The translations under genes were made by a program, and so were the position numbers. From positions 1-37,557 of the forward strand of contig NZ_JACJVP010000070.1 in the NCBI RefSeq assembly GCF_014212125.1: a stretch of DNA of 37,557 nucleotides, given 5' to 3'. Shown one piece after another: positions 22,951 to 31,667 of the stretch. The stretch's first letter is position 1; every line of letters begins with the position of its first letter. The notes under the pieces were generated by a model that was not told the origin of the DNA, ran no database searches, and saw only the letters and a program-made list of their open reading frames with translations. The DNA is from Cohnella nanjingensis (GTDB lineage Bacteria > Bacillota > Bacilli > Paenibacillales > Paenibacillaceae).

Positions 22951-25041
22951 CTAGCCGTTCAGCTTGGCGAAGTCCGCGAAGCTCTTCACGTCGTCCGCGA
23001 TCGTCGCCAGCAGCGCGAGCCGGTTGCGGCGGATCGCCTCGTCCTCCGCCATGACCATGACCGCTTCGAAGAACGCGGTCACCGGTCCGCTGAGGCCGGA
23101 CAGCGCGTCCAGCGCTTCCGCCATCTTCGCCTCCGCGGCCGCCTTGGTCACGATGCCGTGGGCATGCTGCCATGCCTCGTACAAGGCGCCTTCGGCCGCG
23201 TCCATGAACAAGCGCGCGTCGACTTGGCGCGAATCGTCCGCCTTCGCCGCGAGATTGCACACGCGGTTGAACGCTTCGACCGCCGGGCGGAACGCTTCCT
23301 TGCGTCCCTCGGCCGTCGCGGCCTGGAGCGCTTGGGCGCGCAGGACGGTGCGGCGCACGTCGTCCGCGCCCGCGCCGAGGATCGCGTCGACGACGTCGTA
23401 GCGGATCTGCTCTTCCGTCAGTACGTTTTTTACCCGCAGGGCGAAGAATTCACCCAGATCCTTCAGCACGTCGAACGCTTCGCGCTTCTGCGCGCGTCCC
23501 GACTCGGCGTGGACGCCGAGCGCGATCCGGAACAGATCGGAGAGCGTAAGCTCCAGGCCGTGCGCGAGCAGCGTCGAGACGATGCCCGCCGCCTGGCGGC
23601 GCAGCGCGTAAGGATCCTGCGAGCCGGTCGGCACGATGCCGATCGAGAAGCAGCCGACGATCGTATCGATCTTGTCCGCGATGCCGACGACGGCGCCGAC
23701 GAGGGACGCCGGCGGCGCGTCGTTCGCGTTGCGCGGCGAGTAATGCTCGTTGATCGCGCGGGCGACGGACGGCCGCTCGCCGAACTTCAGCGCGTAGTCC
23801 GCGCCCATGATCCCTTGAAGTTCCGGGAACTCGTAGACCATCTGGGTGACGAGGTCGAACTTGCAGATGTCCGCCGTCCGGCTCACGTCTTGGCGCGTCT
23901 CTTCGCCCGCGTGCAGCTGCTGCGCCAGCTTGTCTGCAATCGCGCGAACGCGCCGCACCTTGTCGGCGACCGTGCCGAGCTCCTCGTGATAGACGATGTT
24001 CTCGAGCTTCGCGAGGAACGACGGGATCCCGCCCTTCTGATCCTCTTGATAGAAGAACTTCGCGTCCGACAGCCGCGCGCGCAGCACCTTCTCGTTGCCT
24101 TTGGCGACCGTCTCGAGCGCGGCGGCGTCGCCGTTGCGCACCGTCACGAAGTGCGGCTGCAGCTTGCCCTCGGCGTTCAGCACCGGGAAGTAGCGCTGGT
24201 GCTCCCGCATCGACGTGATCAGCACCTCTTGGGGGATGTTCAGGAACGAAGCGTCGAAGGAGCCGCTCAGCACGGTCGGCGTCTCGACCAGGAAGAGCAC
24301 TTCCTCCAGCAGATCGTCCTTCACCGCGATATGCCAGCCCCGCTCCGCCGCGAGTCCGTTAATGCCGGCGAGGATCGCCTGCTTGCGCTCCTCGACATCG
24401 ACGAGGACGCGCTGCTCCCGCAGCTTCGCCACATAGTCCGAAGGGACCGCGATCGTCGTATCCGCTCCGAGGAACCGGTGGCCGCGGCTGACGTTGCCGG
24501 TCCGCACCCCCGTAATCTCGAAAGGCACGACTTCGTCGCCGTGCAGCGCGATCAACCAACGGATCGGCCGCACGTAGCGCAGGTCGTAACCGCCCCAACG
24601 CATATTCTTCGGGAACGACAGCGAGGTTGCGAGGGTAGGCAGCGCTTCCGGCAGCAAACCGGCCGTCTCGACGCCGACGCTGGACTTGATCGCGTAGACG
24701 TATTCGACGCCGCCGAGCTCCTTGAAGAACAGCGCTTCGGGCTCGACGCCTTGGCTGCGGGCGAAGCCGAGCGCCGCCTTCGTCCAGGCGCCGTTCTCGT
24801 CCTGCGCGATCTTCCGCGCGGGGCCCTTCGCTTCTTCGTTCACGTCGCTCTGCTTGTCGGCGAGGCCTTCCACGACGACCGCCAAGCGGCGCGGCGTCGC
24901 ATACGCGCGCACGGCCGCATAGGAGAGGCGGCTTGCGTCCAGCCATTTCTCCGTCTTGTCCTTCAGTTGGTCCATCGCGCCGCGAACGAAGCGGGCGGGC
25001 ACCTCTTCGAGCCCGATCTCGAGCAGCAGATCCTTAGCCAT
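22951..25041 (-). CDS. glyS: Glycyl-tRNA synthetase beta subunit
   Basis: 696 residues, the usual length for the beta chain of the heterotetrameric bacterial GlyRS. It binds tRNA-Gly and is required for aminoacylation together with GlyQ. The N-terminal KDLLLEIGLEEVPARFVRGAM and the central HYFPV/HD-like core are recognisable; the C-terminal anticodon-binding DALR-like helices end near residue 690. The start ATG overlaps the glyQ end by 8 bp, so translation is coupled. Confidence 0.97.
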   Translation of the reverse strand: MAKDLLLEIGLEEVPARFVRGAMDQLKDKTEKWLDASRLSYAAVRAYATPRRLAVVVEGLADKQSDVNEEAKGPARKIAQDENGAWTKAALGFARSQGVEPEALFFKELGGVEYVYAIKSSVGVETAGLLPEALPTLATSLSFPKNMRWGGYDLRYVRPIRWLIALHGDEVVPFEITGVRTGNVSRGHRFLGADTTIAVPSDYVAKLREQRVLVDVEERKQAILAGINGLAAERGWHIAVKDDLLEEVLFLVETPTVLSGSFDASFLNIPQEVLITSMREHQRYFPVLNAEGKLQPHFVTVRNGDAAALETVAKGNEKVLRARLSDAKFFYQEDQKGGIPSFLAKLENIVYHEELGTVADKVRRVRAIADKLAQQLHAGEETRQDVSRTADICKFDLVTQMVYEFPELQGIMGADYALKFGERPSVARAINEHYSPRNANDAPPASLVGAVVGIADKIDTIVGCFSIGIVPTGSQDPYALRRQAAGIVSTLLAHGLELTLSDLFRIALGVHAESGRAQKREAFDVLKDLGEFFALRVKNVLTEEQIRYDVVDAILGAGADDVRRTVLRAQALQAATAEGRKEAFRPAVEAFNRVCNLAAKADDSRQVDARLFMDAAEGALYEAWQHAHGIVTKAAAEAKMAEALDALSGLSGPVTAFFEAVMVMAEDEAIRRNRLALLATIADDVKSFADFAKLNG

Positions 25042-25921
25042 TCGCTTCCTCTCCCTTCTTCAGCAGCGGGAAGCCGAGCCGTTCGCGCTCCTGCAGGAAC
25101 GTCGCCGCGACCGCCCGCGCCAGGTTGCGCACCCGCGAGATATAGCCCGTACGTTCGGTTACGCTGATCGCGCCGCGCGCGTCGAGCAGGTTGAACGTAT
25201 GGGAACATTTCAATACGTAATCGTAAGCCGGGAAGACGAGATTCTCGTCCATCGCGCGCTTCGCTTCCGCCTCGTAGGTCGAGAACAGCTGAGACAACAT
25301 CGCGACGTCGGACATCTCGAACGTATATTTGGAATGCTCGTACTCCGGGTGCTTGAAGACGTCCCCGTAGGTGACGCCGTTCACCCATTCGAGGTCGAAC
25401 ACATTCTCTTTCTCCTGGATATACGAAGCCAGACGCTCCATCCCGTAGGTGATCTCCACCGCGACCGGATGGCAGTCGATGCCGCCCACCTGCTGGAAGT
25501 AGGTAAACTGCGTGATCTCCATGCCGTCGAGCCACACTTCCCAGCCGAGTCCCCAGGCGCCTAGCGTAGGCGCCTCCCAGTTGTCCTCGACGAACCGGAT
25601 GTCGTGCTGGAGCGGATCGATGCCGAGCCGCTTCAGGCTCTCCAGGTACAGCTCCTGAATGTTGTCGGGAGACGGCTTCATGATCACTTGAAACTGGTGA
25701 TGCTGGTACAGCCGGTTCGGGTTCTCCCCGTAACGGCCGTCGGCCGGCCGGCGGGAAGGCTCCACGTAAGCCACGTTCCACGGCTCGGGTCCGATGGTGC
25801 GCAGGAAGGTCATCGGGTTCATCGTGCCCGCGCCCTTCTCGGTGTCGTACGGCTGTACGACGATGCAATCCTGCTCCGCCCAGAACTGCTGCAGCGTCAG
25901 CGTCATCTGCTGAAAATTCAT
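25034..25921 (-). CDS. glyQ: Glycyl-tRNA synthetase alpha subunit
   Basis: 295 residues from the ATG at 25921 (MNFQQMTLTLQQFW), with AAGGAG 11 nt upstream; a longer open frame extends into the T-box leader and is not coding. The alpha chain carries the class II active site for glycine activation. Recognisable stretches are GAGTMNPMTFLRTIGPEPW, YVEPSRRPADGRYGENPNR and WEVWLDGMEITQFTYFQQ. Expression should follow the charging state of tRNA-Gly through the leader upstream. Confidence 0.98.
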   Translation of the reverse strand: MNFQQMTLTLQQFWAEQDCIVVQPYDTEKGAGTMNPMTFLRTIGPEPWNVAYVEPSRRPADGRYGENPNRLYQHHQFQVIMKPSPDNIQELYLESLKRLGIDPLQHDIRFVEDNWEAPTLGAWGLGWEVWLDGMEITQFTYFQQVGGIDCHPVAVEITYGMERLASYIQEKENVFDLEWVNGVTYGDVFKHPEYEHSKYTFEMSDVAMLSQLFSTYEAEAKRAMDENLVFPAYDYVLKCSHTFNLLDARGAISVTERTGYISRVRNLARAVAATFLQERERLGFPLLKKGEEANG

Positions 25922-25980
25922 GTCCCTCTCGCTCCTTTGATCGATCGTGATCCGAAGTGGCAGGGCGCCGGGGAAGATGA

Positions 25981-26265
25981 CAAAAAGCTCCCGTCCCACG
26001 TCTGCCCTTGCAGACATAGGGACGGGAGCATCGCTTCCCGCGGTTCCACCCTACTTGGCTTCGTCCTGCGAACGTCCTCGCCGGTGAGCGAACTTCAGCC
26101 CGCCGCCGCGTATCGCAATCCAATCGCCCGCTCTTTCCTCTGGCCGTCTCTCCGGAGCGCCCTTCGCCGGTTCGTCGCGCCGGGCTTCCACCTTCCCCGG
26201 CTCGCTGCAGCTGCCGACCGGCAACCGGCTACTTTCTCCTTCGTCGAGAACAAACGCCATTCGTA
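25981..26265 (-). promoter_or_regulatory. Glycine T-box riboswitch leader of glyQS
   Basis: The conserved T-box AGGGTGGAACCGCGGG lies at 26052-26037 on the minus strand. It is followed by a terminator whose arms GCTCCCGTCCCTA and GGGACGGGAGC precede TTTTT (25982-26030). In Stem I the segment GAAGGGCGCTCCGGAG aligns with the B. subtilis glyQS specifier loop (GAAAGGCATTCTTGAG), giving the Gly codon GGC at 26161-26159. Uncharged tRNA-Gly should stabilise the antiterminator. The 5' limit is set from the promoter. Confidence 0.93.
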
Positions 26266-26271
26266 AATTAG

Positions 26272-26301
26272 ATTGTAGCCGATCGGGATAGCTGTTGTCA
26301 A
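26272..26301 (-). promoter_or_regulatory. Sigma-A promoter of the glyQS T-box leader
   Basis: On the minus strand a perfect TTGACA (26301-26296), 18-bp spacer and TACAAT (26277-26272). It starts 6 bp after the stop of the preceding gene. Confidence 0.85.
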
Positions 26302-26306
26302 ATCCG

Positions 26307-27035
26307 TTATTCCCGGATCGCGACCTTCACCGGGGTGTATTCGGCGATGACCGTCTGGCCGTGGACGGAGACGCTGCCTTCCGGCGTCAAATCCTTCTCG
26401 GTCATGATGCCGAGCGCGATCGTGAATCGGTTGAACTTCACCGGCGCGCCCCGTTCCCGGCGGACTTCCGTCCCGTTGACGTAGAAGACGACTTCGTCCT
26501 CCGCCCGGTTGTACGTGATCTTGTACGTATTGAACTCGCGCGGCTTGAAGTCGGTGTCTTCCTTGAAGATGCAGAAGAACCGGGTCTTGTCCGACGGCGG
26601 CACCTCGACGCCCGGAAACGGCAGCACCGCGTAGACGCTGGCGTACTTGTCGTTGCCGGCGAAAAAATCGAGCGCCGCGCCGGTCGTGAAGTCGAGCAGG
26701 TTCAGCGAGACGTAGCCGTCGTACAGATCGCCCGGCGCCGTGCCTTGGGAACGGGCCCGAATGTCGAGCTCGAAGCTCACTTCGCCCGCTTCCGGCACGA
26801 CGACGTCCTCTACGGAATAGTACATGTGTTTGGCATTGTCGAGAATCTGCACCTTATCATGCTTGCGGCTCAGCGGCGCGCGGACGTAGAGCGTGCCGTT
26901 GCGCACGATGACGACCGCATCCGGCTCGCGATATTCCCAGAACGTGCCGTCCGGCAGCGGGAAGCCGCCGATATTCCACACGTCGCCTTCGGATAGAATC
27001 TTGTGAAAGTCACCAAAGACCAGCTGTTTCTCCAT
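26307..27035 (-). CDS. DUF6081-like protein, probable beta-sandwich fold
   Basis: 242 residues, soluble, without signal peptide or membrane span. It is rich in alternating beta-strand patterns and aromatic residues (VWNIGGFPLPDGTFWEYREP, YKITYNRAEDEVVFYVNG), with a strand-turn-strand VFYVNGTEVRRE of the kind found in concanavalin/LamG-like sandwiches that bind carbohydrate or lipid. I associate it with DUF6081, with moderate confidence; no function is known. AGGAG precedes the ATG. It lies 61 bp downstream of the prenyltransferase gene and may be cotranscribed with it. Confidence 0.65.
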   Translation of the reverse strand: MEKQLVFGDFHKILSEGDVWNIGGFPLPDGTFWEYREPDAVVIVRNGTLYVRAPLSRKHDKVQILDNAKHMYYSVEDVVVPEAGEVSFELDIRARSQGTAPGDLYDGYVSLNLLDFTTGAALDFFAGNDKYASVYAVLPFPGVEVPPSDKTRFFCIFKEDTDFKPREFNTYKITYNRAEDEVVFYVNGTEVRRERGAPVKFNRFTIALGIMTEKDLTPEGSVSVHGQTVIAEYTPVKVAIRE

Positions 27036-27096
27036 GTCGTCGCGCTCCTATTCGGAATCGATCTATTGCCTGTCTGCAGCCGTTACGAATTGCGAA

Positions 27097-28014
27097 TTAA
27101 ATGAGACCTTGCGCGATCAAGCACAGGATGAGGACGGCGCCGCAGCGGTTGGCCGCTTGAACGGAGGCCCCCATCAGCGGCAAGTAAGCGCGCGAGCTGT
27201 TCTTGTCCTGCAGGCGCCCGTACACCCGATAGAGCGGAAATGCGGTAATCAAAGCAAGCAGCGCGTAAACCGGCAGCGCGCCGGCGAGCACGTCGACCAC
27301 GAGCGCGAGGACGGCCAGCAGCAGCAGGAACCGCGAAAAACGCAGCGCCCGGCGCTCGCCCCACACGACGACCAGCGTCTTCTTGCCCGCTTGGCGGTCG
27401 GCTTGCCAGTGGAGGAAGTGATGGTTAAACAGAATGAGCGTCGTCAGCAGGCCGATCGGCAGCGACAGCAGCAGCGCGCGGTAATCGAAGTGGGAGGTCT
27501 GCACGTAATAGGCGCCCATCACCGGAAGAACGCCGAACGACAGCAGGATGGCCACTTCGCTGTAGCCTTTGCCCCGATATCCGAAGCGAAGGGGAGGCGC
27601 GACGTAGAAGTACGCGATCAGTCCGCCGAGCGCGCCGAAAACGAAGGCCCACACGCCGCTAAATAGACTAAGCAGAATGCCGCTCGCCGCGGCGACGGCG
27701 AACAGCAGCCAGGTAACGAACGCAAAGGTGCGCAGGCTCCAGGTCCCGTTCGTCAAATAACCCGAATGGGTCGGAATGGCTTCGACGTCTTCGTGCGCGG
27801 CGCCGTCGGTTCCGTTCTTGAAGTCCCAGAGGTCGTTGATCATGTTCGAGAACAGATGGGCCGACCCGGCGCCGAGCAGCGTCAGCAGGAACAGCCAAGG
27901 ACGGAACGCGCCGTCCCATACGTACGCCCCGAGCGCGCCCAGCACGACCGGGATGAGCATGACCGGAACGACGCGCATTCTGGATGCTTTCATGAATCGT
28001 CTAAAGGTATTCAT
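27097..28014 (-). CDS. UbiA-family prenyltransferase (MenA-like)
   Basis: 305 residues from the ATG at 28014, with AAAGGAG 7 nt upstream. An integral membrane enzyme with about nine helices, transferring a polyprenyl chain from its diphosphate to an aromatic or other acceptor. The first aspartate motif is N60-D61-x-x-D64 with D70 (NDLWDFKNGTD); the second is D..AGKKTL in HWQADRQAGKKTLVV (about 202-216). The sequence resembles 1,4-dihydroxy-2-naphthoate octaprenyltransferase, but no other menaquinone gene is nearby, so the acceptor is open. It lies between recO and glyQ, where B. subtilis has no such gene. Confidence 0.82.
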   Translation of the reverse strand: MNTFRRFMKASRMRVVPVMLIPVVLGALGAYVWDGAFRPWLFLLTLLGAGSAHLFSNMINDLWDFKNGTDGAAHEDVEAIPTHSGYLTNGTWSLRTFAFVTWLLFAVAAASGILLSLFSGVWAFVFGALGGLIAYFYVAPPLRFGYRGKGYSEVAILLSFGVLPVMGAYYVQTSHFDYRALLLSLPIGLLTTLILFNHHFLHWQADRQAGKKTLVVVWGERRALRFSRFLLLLAVLALVVDVLAGALPVYALLALITAFPLYRVYGRLQDKNSSRAYLPLMGASVQAANRCGAVLILCLIAQGLI

Positions 28015-28041
28015 CCGCCAGCTCCTTTCTCTTTCGCGAAG

Positions 28042-28072
28042 CAAAAAACGCCTCCGCCGTCGTCGAGAGGCG
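28042..28072 (-). terminator. Terminator or attenuator between recO and the prenyltransferase gene
   Basis: On the minus strand CGCCTC (28072-28067) and GAGGCG (28054-28049) flank a GC-rich loop, followed by TTTTTT. It ends only 28 bp before the prenyltransferase start, so it could end recO transcription or act as an attenuator. The remainder of 28073-28207 holds no gene. Confidence 0.7.
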
Positions 28073-28207
28073 AAGCCGTTCGTTCAAGCGATTCGGGCCT
28101 TAACCGGCTCCGAGTCCATAAAAAAGTCCGCAATTCGCATTGCAGACGCATGTCGTAACGGGAATCGGACGAGCTCTTGCACAACAAGGATAGCACAATT
28201 CGCCCGA

Positions 28208-28972
28208 TTATGTAACGGGTTTGAAAAAATCGCCGCCCCGCTCCCATTGGTCAAGGAAGTGTCTGGATTTGAGGTTCAAGGCGAGATGATGGTCGAACCA
28301 GCGCCGCATCGCGGTCTTCAACTGCTGCGCCGAACTTTCCTTGACGGCGATATTTCCCAGCCGTCGCATATCCATCGCGGAGAAGACCCGAAGCAGCTTC
28401 CAGACGGGCTCTTCGAGCTCTATCGCCGTCGGGTCGCGGTAGACGCAGTTCCGGCACAGCGCGCCGCCGCCCGCGGGGCTGAACCGGAAAGGGCCTTCGG
28501 TCCGCCCGCAGTTCACGCATTCGTCCAGCACGGGCGCGTAGCCCGCCGCCCGGACGATCTTCATCTCGAAGATGCGCGCCAGAATCTGCGGGTCTTTGCC
28601 TTCGGCGATGGCCGTCATCGCCGCTTTCAACTGATAATAGAGATAGCCGCCGGCATCCTCGTCCTGGACCGCGCGGTCGCAGAGCTCGACCATATAGGCC
28701 GCGTAGGCGGCCGCGTCCAGTCCTTCGCGCAGTCCGCGGAACGACTCGACGATCTCTCCGCTGTTCAGCGTGCCGAGCTGGCCGGTTTTATAAAACGAAA
28801 AATCGCCGAGCGTAAACAACTGCGCCAGCGAAGCGTATCTGCTTTTCGGTTTTCGGGCCCCGCGCACGACGATGCCTTGCTTGCCGTGCGAAGGGGTGAA
28901 GATGGTGATGATCTTGTTGCCTTCCCCATAATCCGTGCTCCGAATGACGATGCCTTCCATCCGGTAGAGCAT
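28208..28972 (-). CDS. recO: DNA repair protein RecO
   Basis: 254 residues. It binds single-stranded DNA and SSB and loads RecA with RecR in recombinational repair. The N-terminal OB fold (1-80) begins MLYRMEGIVIRSTDYGEGNKII. The helical domain contains a zinc site C151-x-x-C154 (CVNCGR) with the second pair in ALCRNC (about 171-174). GGAGGAGAG precedes the ATG. It follows yqzL and era, the usual Firmicute arrangement. Confidence 0.95.
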   Translation of the reverse strand: MLYRMEGIVIRSTDYGEGNKIITIFTPSHGKQGIVVRGARKPKSRYASLAQLFTLGDFSFYKTGQLGTLNSGEIVESFRGLREGLDAAAYAAYMVELCDRAVQDEDAGGYLYYQLKAAMTAIAEGKDPQILARIFEMKIVRAAGYAPVLDECVNCGRTEGPFRFSPAGGGALCRNCVYRDPTAIELEEPVWKLLRVFSAMDMRRLGNIAVKESSAQQLKTAMRRWFDHHLALNLKSRHFLDQWERGGDFFKPVT

Positions 28973-29038
28973 CGGCCTCTCCTCCGTCTCCCCGCCTTGA
29001 CGCTTCCGCGCGGCGCGCGGAGGCCGGGAGCGGCTCCT

Positions 29039-29197
29039 TTAAGTCGAAGCCGCTCCGACGACGGCTTCTCCGTCGTCCCGATCGGGATCCGGCTCCGGCG
29101 CGAGGCCGTCCGTCCCGAGCATGTTCATTTCCTTGTACAGCAAGTAGGCTTCGATGTCGCCGGTCTGTGTAAACACGTGCCACGTAAAATCCCGCAC
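29039..29197 (-). CDS. yqzL: YqzL family small protein
   Basis: A 52-residue frame that starts with GTG at 29197 and reads MRDFTWHVFTQTGDIEAYLLYKE near its N-terminus, with an acidic tail (APEPDPDRDDGE). The DFTW ... TGD.(D/E)AYLLYKE pattern and the position between era and recO are those of the YqzL family, whose function is unknown. A GAGG-type ribosome binding site lies a few nt upstream. The frame is easily missed because of its size and GTG start. Confidence 0.85.
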   Translation of the reverse strand: MRDFTWHVFTQTGDIEAYLLYKEMNMLGTDGLAPEPDPDRDDGEAVVGAAST

Positions 29198-29312
29198 AGC
29201 GCCTCATCCTCTCCCGACGGAAATGACTTGCTCTCTTTTCCACCGTTAGGATGCCACTTCGCGGGACGCGGTATGCTGACAACATTTGCTTTGCGCCTGC
29301 AGCCTTGGCTCT

Positions 29313-30218
29313 CTAATCGTGCCGGAAACCGAGCGATTTCAGCACGGATTCGCGGTTGCGCCAGTCTTCCTTGACCTTCACCCACAGCTCGAGAAAGATC
29401 TTCGAGCCGAGCAGCCGTTCCATGTCCTGACGGGACCGTCTGCCGACTTCTTTCAGCATGGCGCCGTTTTTGCCGATGATGATGCCCTTCTGGGAAGGAC
29501 GCTCTACGTAGATGACCGCTCCGATGTTCACGACGCCGTTGTCTCCCGCGCCCATGCTCTCGATCTCGACCGCGATGGAGTGGGGAATCTCTTCCCGCGT
29601 GCTCTGCAGAATCTTCTCCCGGATCAGCTCCGCGCAGATAAACTGCTCGGGGTGGTCCGTGATTTGGTCCGCCGGGTAATATTGGGGCCCTTCGGGCAGG
29701 TAGCGGGCGATCTGCTCCAGCAGCGTCGTGACGTTGTTCCCTTGCAGCGCCGAGACCGGCACGACTTCCGTGAACTCGTGCAGCTTGCTGTACTTCTGGA
29801 TGATCGGCAGCAGCGCTTCCGGATGCACCTTGTCGATCTTGTTCATGACGAGGAAGACCGGCGTCTTCACCTTCTTGAGCTGCTCGATGATGAAGCGGTC
29901 TCCGCCCCCGAGCTCTTCGGAGACGTCCGTCAGGAACAGCACCGCTTCGACCTCTTCCAGCGCGCTCATGGCCGATTTGACCATATAATCGCCCAGCTTG
30001 GAGTTCGATTTGTGAATGCCGGGCGTATCGAGGAACACGATCTGCATCTCGTCCGTCGTGTACACGCCGTGAATCTTGTTGCGGGTCGTCTGCGGCTTGT
30101 CGGACATGATGGCGATCTTCTGCCCGATCACCTGGTTCATCAGCGTAGACTTGCCCACGTTGGGCCGGCCTACGATGGCGACGAAGCCGGATTTGAACTT
30201 TTGCTTGTCATTGCTCAT
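29313..30218 (-). CDS. era: GTPase Era
   Basis: 301 residues. It binds GTP and the 3' end of 16S rRNA and assists 30S maturation. G1 GRPNVGKST (17-25), G3 DTPG (64-67) and G4 NKID (126-129) are intact. The C-terminal KH domain carries GIIIGKNGAMLKEVG. The gene overlaps the 3' end of cdd by 11 bp. Confidence 0.97.
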   Translation of the reverse strand: MSNDKQKFKSGFVAIVGRPNVGKSTLMNQVIGQKIAIMSDKPQTTRNKIHGVYTTDEMQIVFLDTPGIHKSNSKLGDYMVKSAMSALEEVEAVLFLTDVSEELGGGDRFIIEQLKKVKTPVFLVMNKIDKVHPEALLPIIQKYSKLHEFTEVVPVSALQGNNVTTLLEQIARYLPEGPQYYPADQITDHPEQFICAELIREKILQSTREEIPHSIAVEIESMGAGDNGVVNIGAVIYVERPSQKGIIIGKNGAMLKEVGRRSRQDMERLLGSKIFLELWVKVKEDWRNRESVLKSLGFRHD

Positions 30219-30654
30219 TCGTCGGGGATTCCTTCCTATAGTTCAGATCCGTCGGGCTGAATGCGCCCGGCAGCAGCTCCGCCGGCGTCGTCATCCGATA
30301 GACGCCCGCCAGGTTGCCCATCACGACGGGCATGTCCGGCGCGCACAGCTCGGAGATCACCTGCCGGCAGATGCCGCACGGGGTGATCGGGTCCGGCGTA
30401 TCGCCGATCACGGCGATCGCCAGGAACGAGCGCGGCGCGCAGCCGTCCGCGACGGCCCGGAAAAGCGCCGTTCGCTCAGCGCAATTCGACGGTCCGTAGG
30501 CGGCATTCTCGACGTTGCAGCCGTAGTGCACCCGGCCGTCGGCATCCAGCAGCGCGGCTCCTACTTGAAATTGGGAATACGGCACATAGGCGCGCGCGCG
30601 CGCCTCGGCCGCCGCTTCGAGCAGCCGCTCCGGCGTCCATCCTGTCGGTAACAT
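30208..30654 (-). CDS. cdd: Cytidine deaminase
   Basis: 148 residues from the ATG at 30654, with GGAGGA upstream. It deaminates cytidine and deoxycytidine to uridines for pyrimidine salvage. The zinc ligands C58 (with proton-shuttle E60, NCAERTAL), C93 and C96 (PCGICRQ) are present; the substrate stretch NVENAAYGPS is conserved. It is the homotetrameric short form. It sits between dgkA and era as in B. subtilis. Confidence 0.96.
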   Translation of the reverse strand: MLPTGWTPERLLEAAAEARARAYVPYSQFQVGAALLDADGRVHYGCNVENAAYGPSNCAERTALFRAVADGCAPRSFLAIAVIGDTPDPITPCGICRQVISELCAPDMPVVMGNLAGVYRMTTPAELLPGAFSPTDLNYRKESPTNEQ

Positions 30655-30732
30655 GGGAGTTCCTCCTCTATCCATCGATCTCCATCGATATCGTCTAATG
30701 AATTCAGATTGCCGGGACGGCGCCGTCGCCGG

Positions 30733-31104
30733 TTAAGGGAACAGCCGCTCCCACAGTGGCGGCCCCAGCACCAGCAAGCCGACGATCGCGGCCAGCGCCG
30801 CCGAGACGAGCACCGCGCCGGCCGCCGCGTCCTTCGCGGCCTTGGCCAGTTCGCTCCGCTCGGGCGAAGCGAGGTCCACGGCCCGCTCGATCGCCGTGTT
30901 CACGAGCTCGGCGATCCAGACGACGCCGGAGACCGCGAGCAGCCAGAGCCAATCGCCGCGCGGCAGCTCCAGCACGCCCGCGAGCGCGAACACGATCGCC
31001 GTCGCCGCCAGGTGCATCCGCATATGCGGCTCCGTCCGCAGCGCATAGACGATGCCGTTCATCGCGTTGCGGAAGGAGGAGAGCTCCGTCTGCCGGCGGC
31101 TCAC
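30733..31104 (-). CDS. dgkA: Diacylglycerol/undecaprenol kinase DgkA
   Basis: 123 residues with three membrane helices (about 30-46, 50-66, 95-115). In Gram-positives this small kinase acts mainly on undecaprenol, making the lipid carrier phosphate. The family motif NTAIERAVDLAS (68-79) and the downstream KAAKDAAAGAVLVSA are intact. The GTG start overlaps the ybeY stop as GTGA, implying translational coupling. Confidence 0.94.
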   Translation of the reverse strand: MSRRQTELSSFRNAMNGIVYALRTEPHMRMHLAATAIVFALAGVLELPRGDWLWLLAVSGVVWIAELVNTAIERAVDLASPERSELAKAAKDAAAGAVLVSAALAAIVGLLVLGPPLWERLFP

Positions 31105-31667
31105 CGCGCGAGGCCCGCCTTCGCCAGCACTGCCTCCTGCTTCGCGAACATCGTCTTCTCGGCCGCTTCGTCTTCGTGATCGTAGCCGAGCAGATGCAGG
31201 AAGCCATGAACGAATAGGAAGCCGAGTTCCCGCTCCTGGCTGTGTCCGTACTCTTCGGCCTGCTCCCGCATCCGCGGGATCGAGATCACGATGTCGCCCA
31301 GCAGCTCTTCGAACGGTTCGCCGCCCGTCGGATCGGCTGTGTCGCCGTCGTCGTCCTCTTCGCCCCAGTCGCCTTGAATCTCGACCGTCTCGGTCTCGTA
31401 CTCCCCGTCGTAGACGATCGAGGACGCCTCCCCGGCCTCCCGGAGCGGGAAGGACAGCACGTCCGTCGGCTTGTCCAATCCGCGGTATTGGCGATTCAGC
31501 TCGCGGATGCCTTCATTATCGGTCAGCGTCAGCGAGACGAGTCCGTCCGCCACGCCTTCGGATTGGCCGGCCAGCTCCAGCAGGTTCGCCAGCAGTTCCT
31601 GCCAGCCGGCTTCGCCCGCTTCGATGCCGCTCTCGCGTTCGTCGATCCATTCCAACTTCAAACTCAT
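31101..31667 (-). CDS. ybeY: Endoribonuclease YbeY
   Basis: 188 residues from the ATG at 31667, with AAAGGAG upstream. A zinc-dependent RNase involved in 16S rRNA 3' processing and ribosome quality control. The metal site is H154, H158 and H164 in HGFLHLLGYDH. Between the conserved PTDVLSFP (67-74) and GDIVIS (124-129) there is a 40-50-residue acidic insert (WGEEDDDGDT around 101-110) larger than in E. coli. The ATG overlaps the pgpH stop (ATGA). Confidence 0.94.
   Translation of the reverse strand: MSLKLEWIDERESGIEAGEAGWQELLANLLELAGQSEGVADGLVSLTLTDNEGIRELNRQYRGLDKPTDVLSFPLREAGEASSIVYDGEYETETVEIQGDWGEEDDDGDTADPTGGEPFEELLGDIVISIPRMREQAEEYGHSQERELGFLFVHGFLHLLGYDHEDEAAEKTMFAKQEAVLAKAGLAR

Noticed and set aside
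25922..26266. Coding frames inside the glyQ leader
   Set aside because: The sequence is explained fully by the T-box RNA, and the frames have no start signals.
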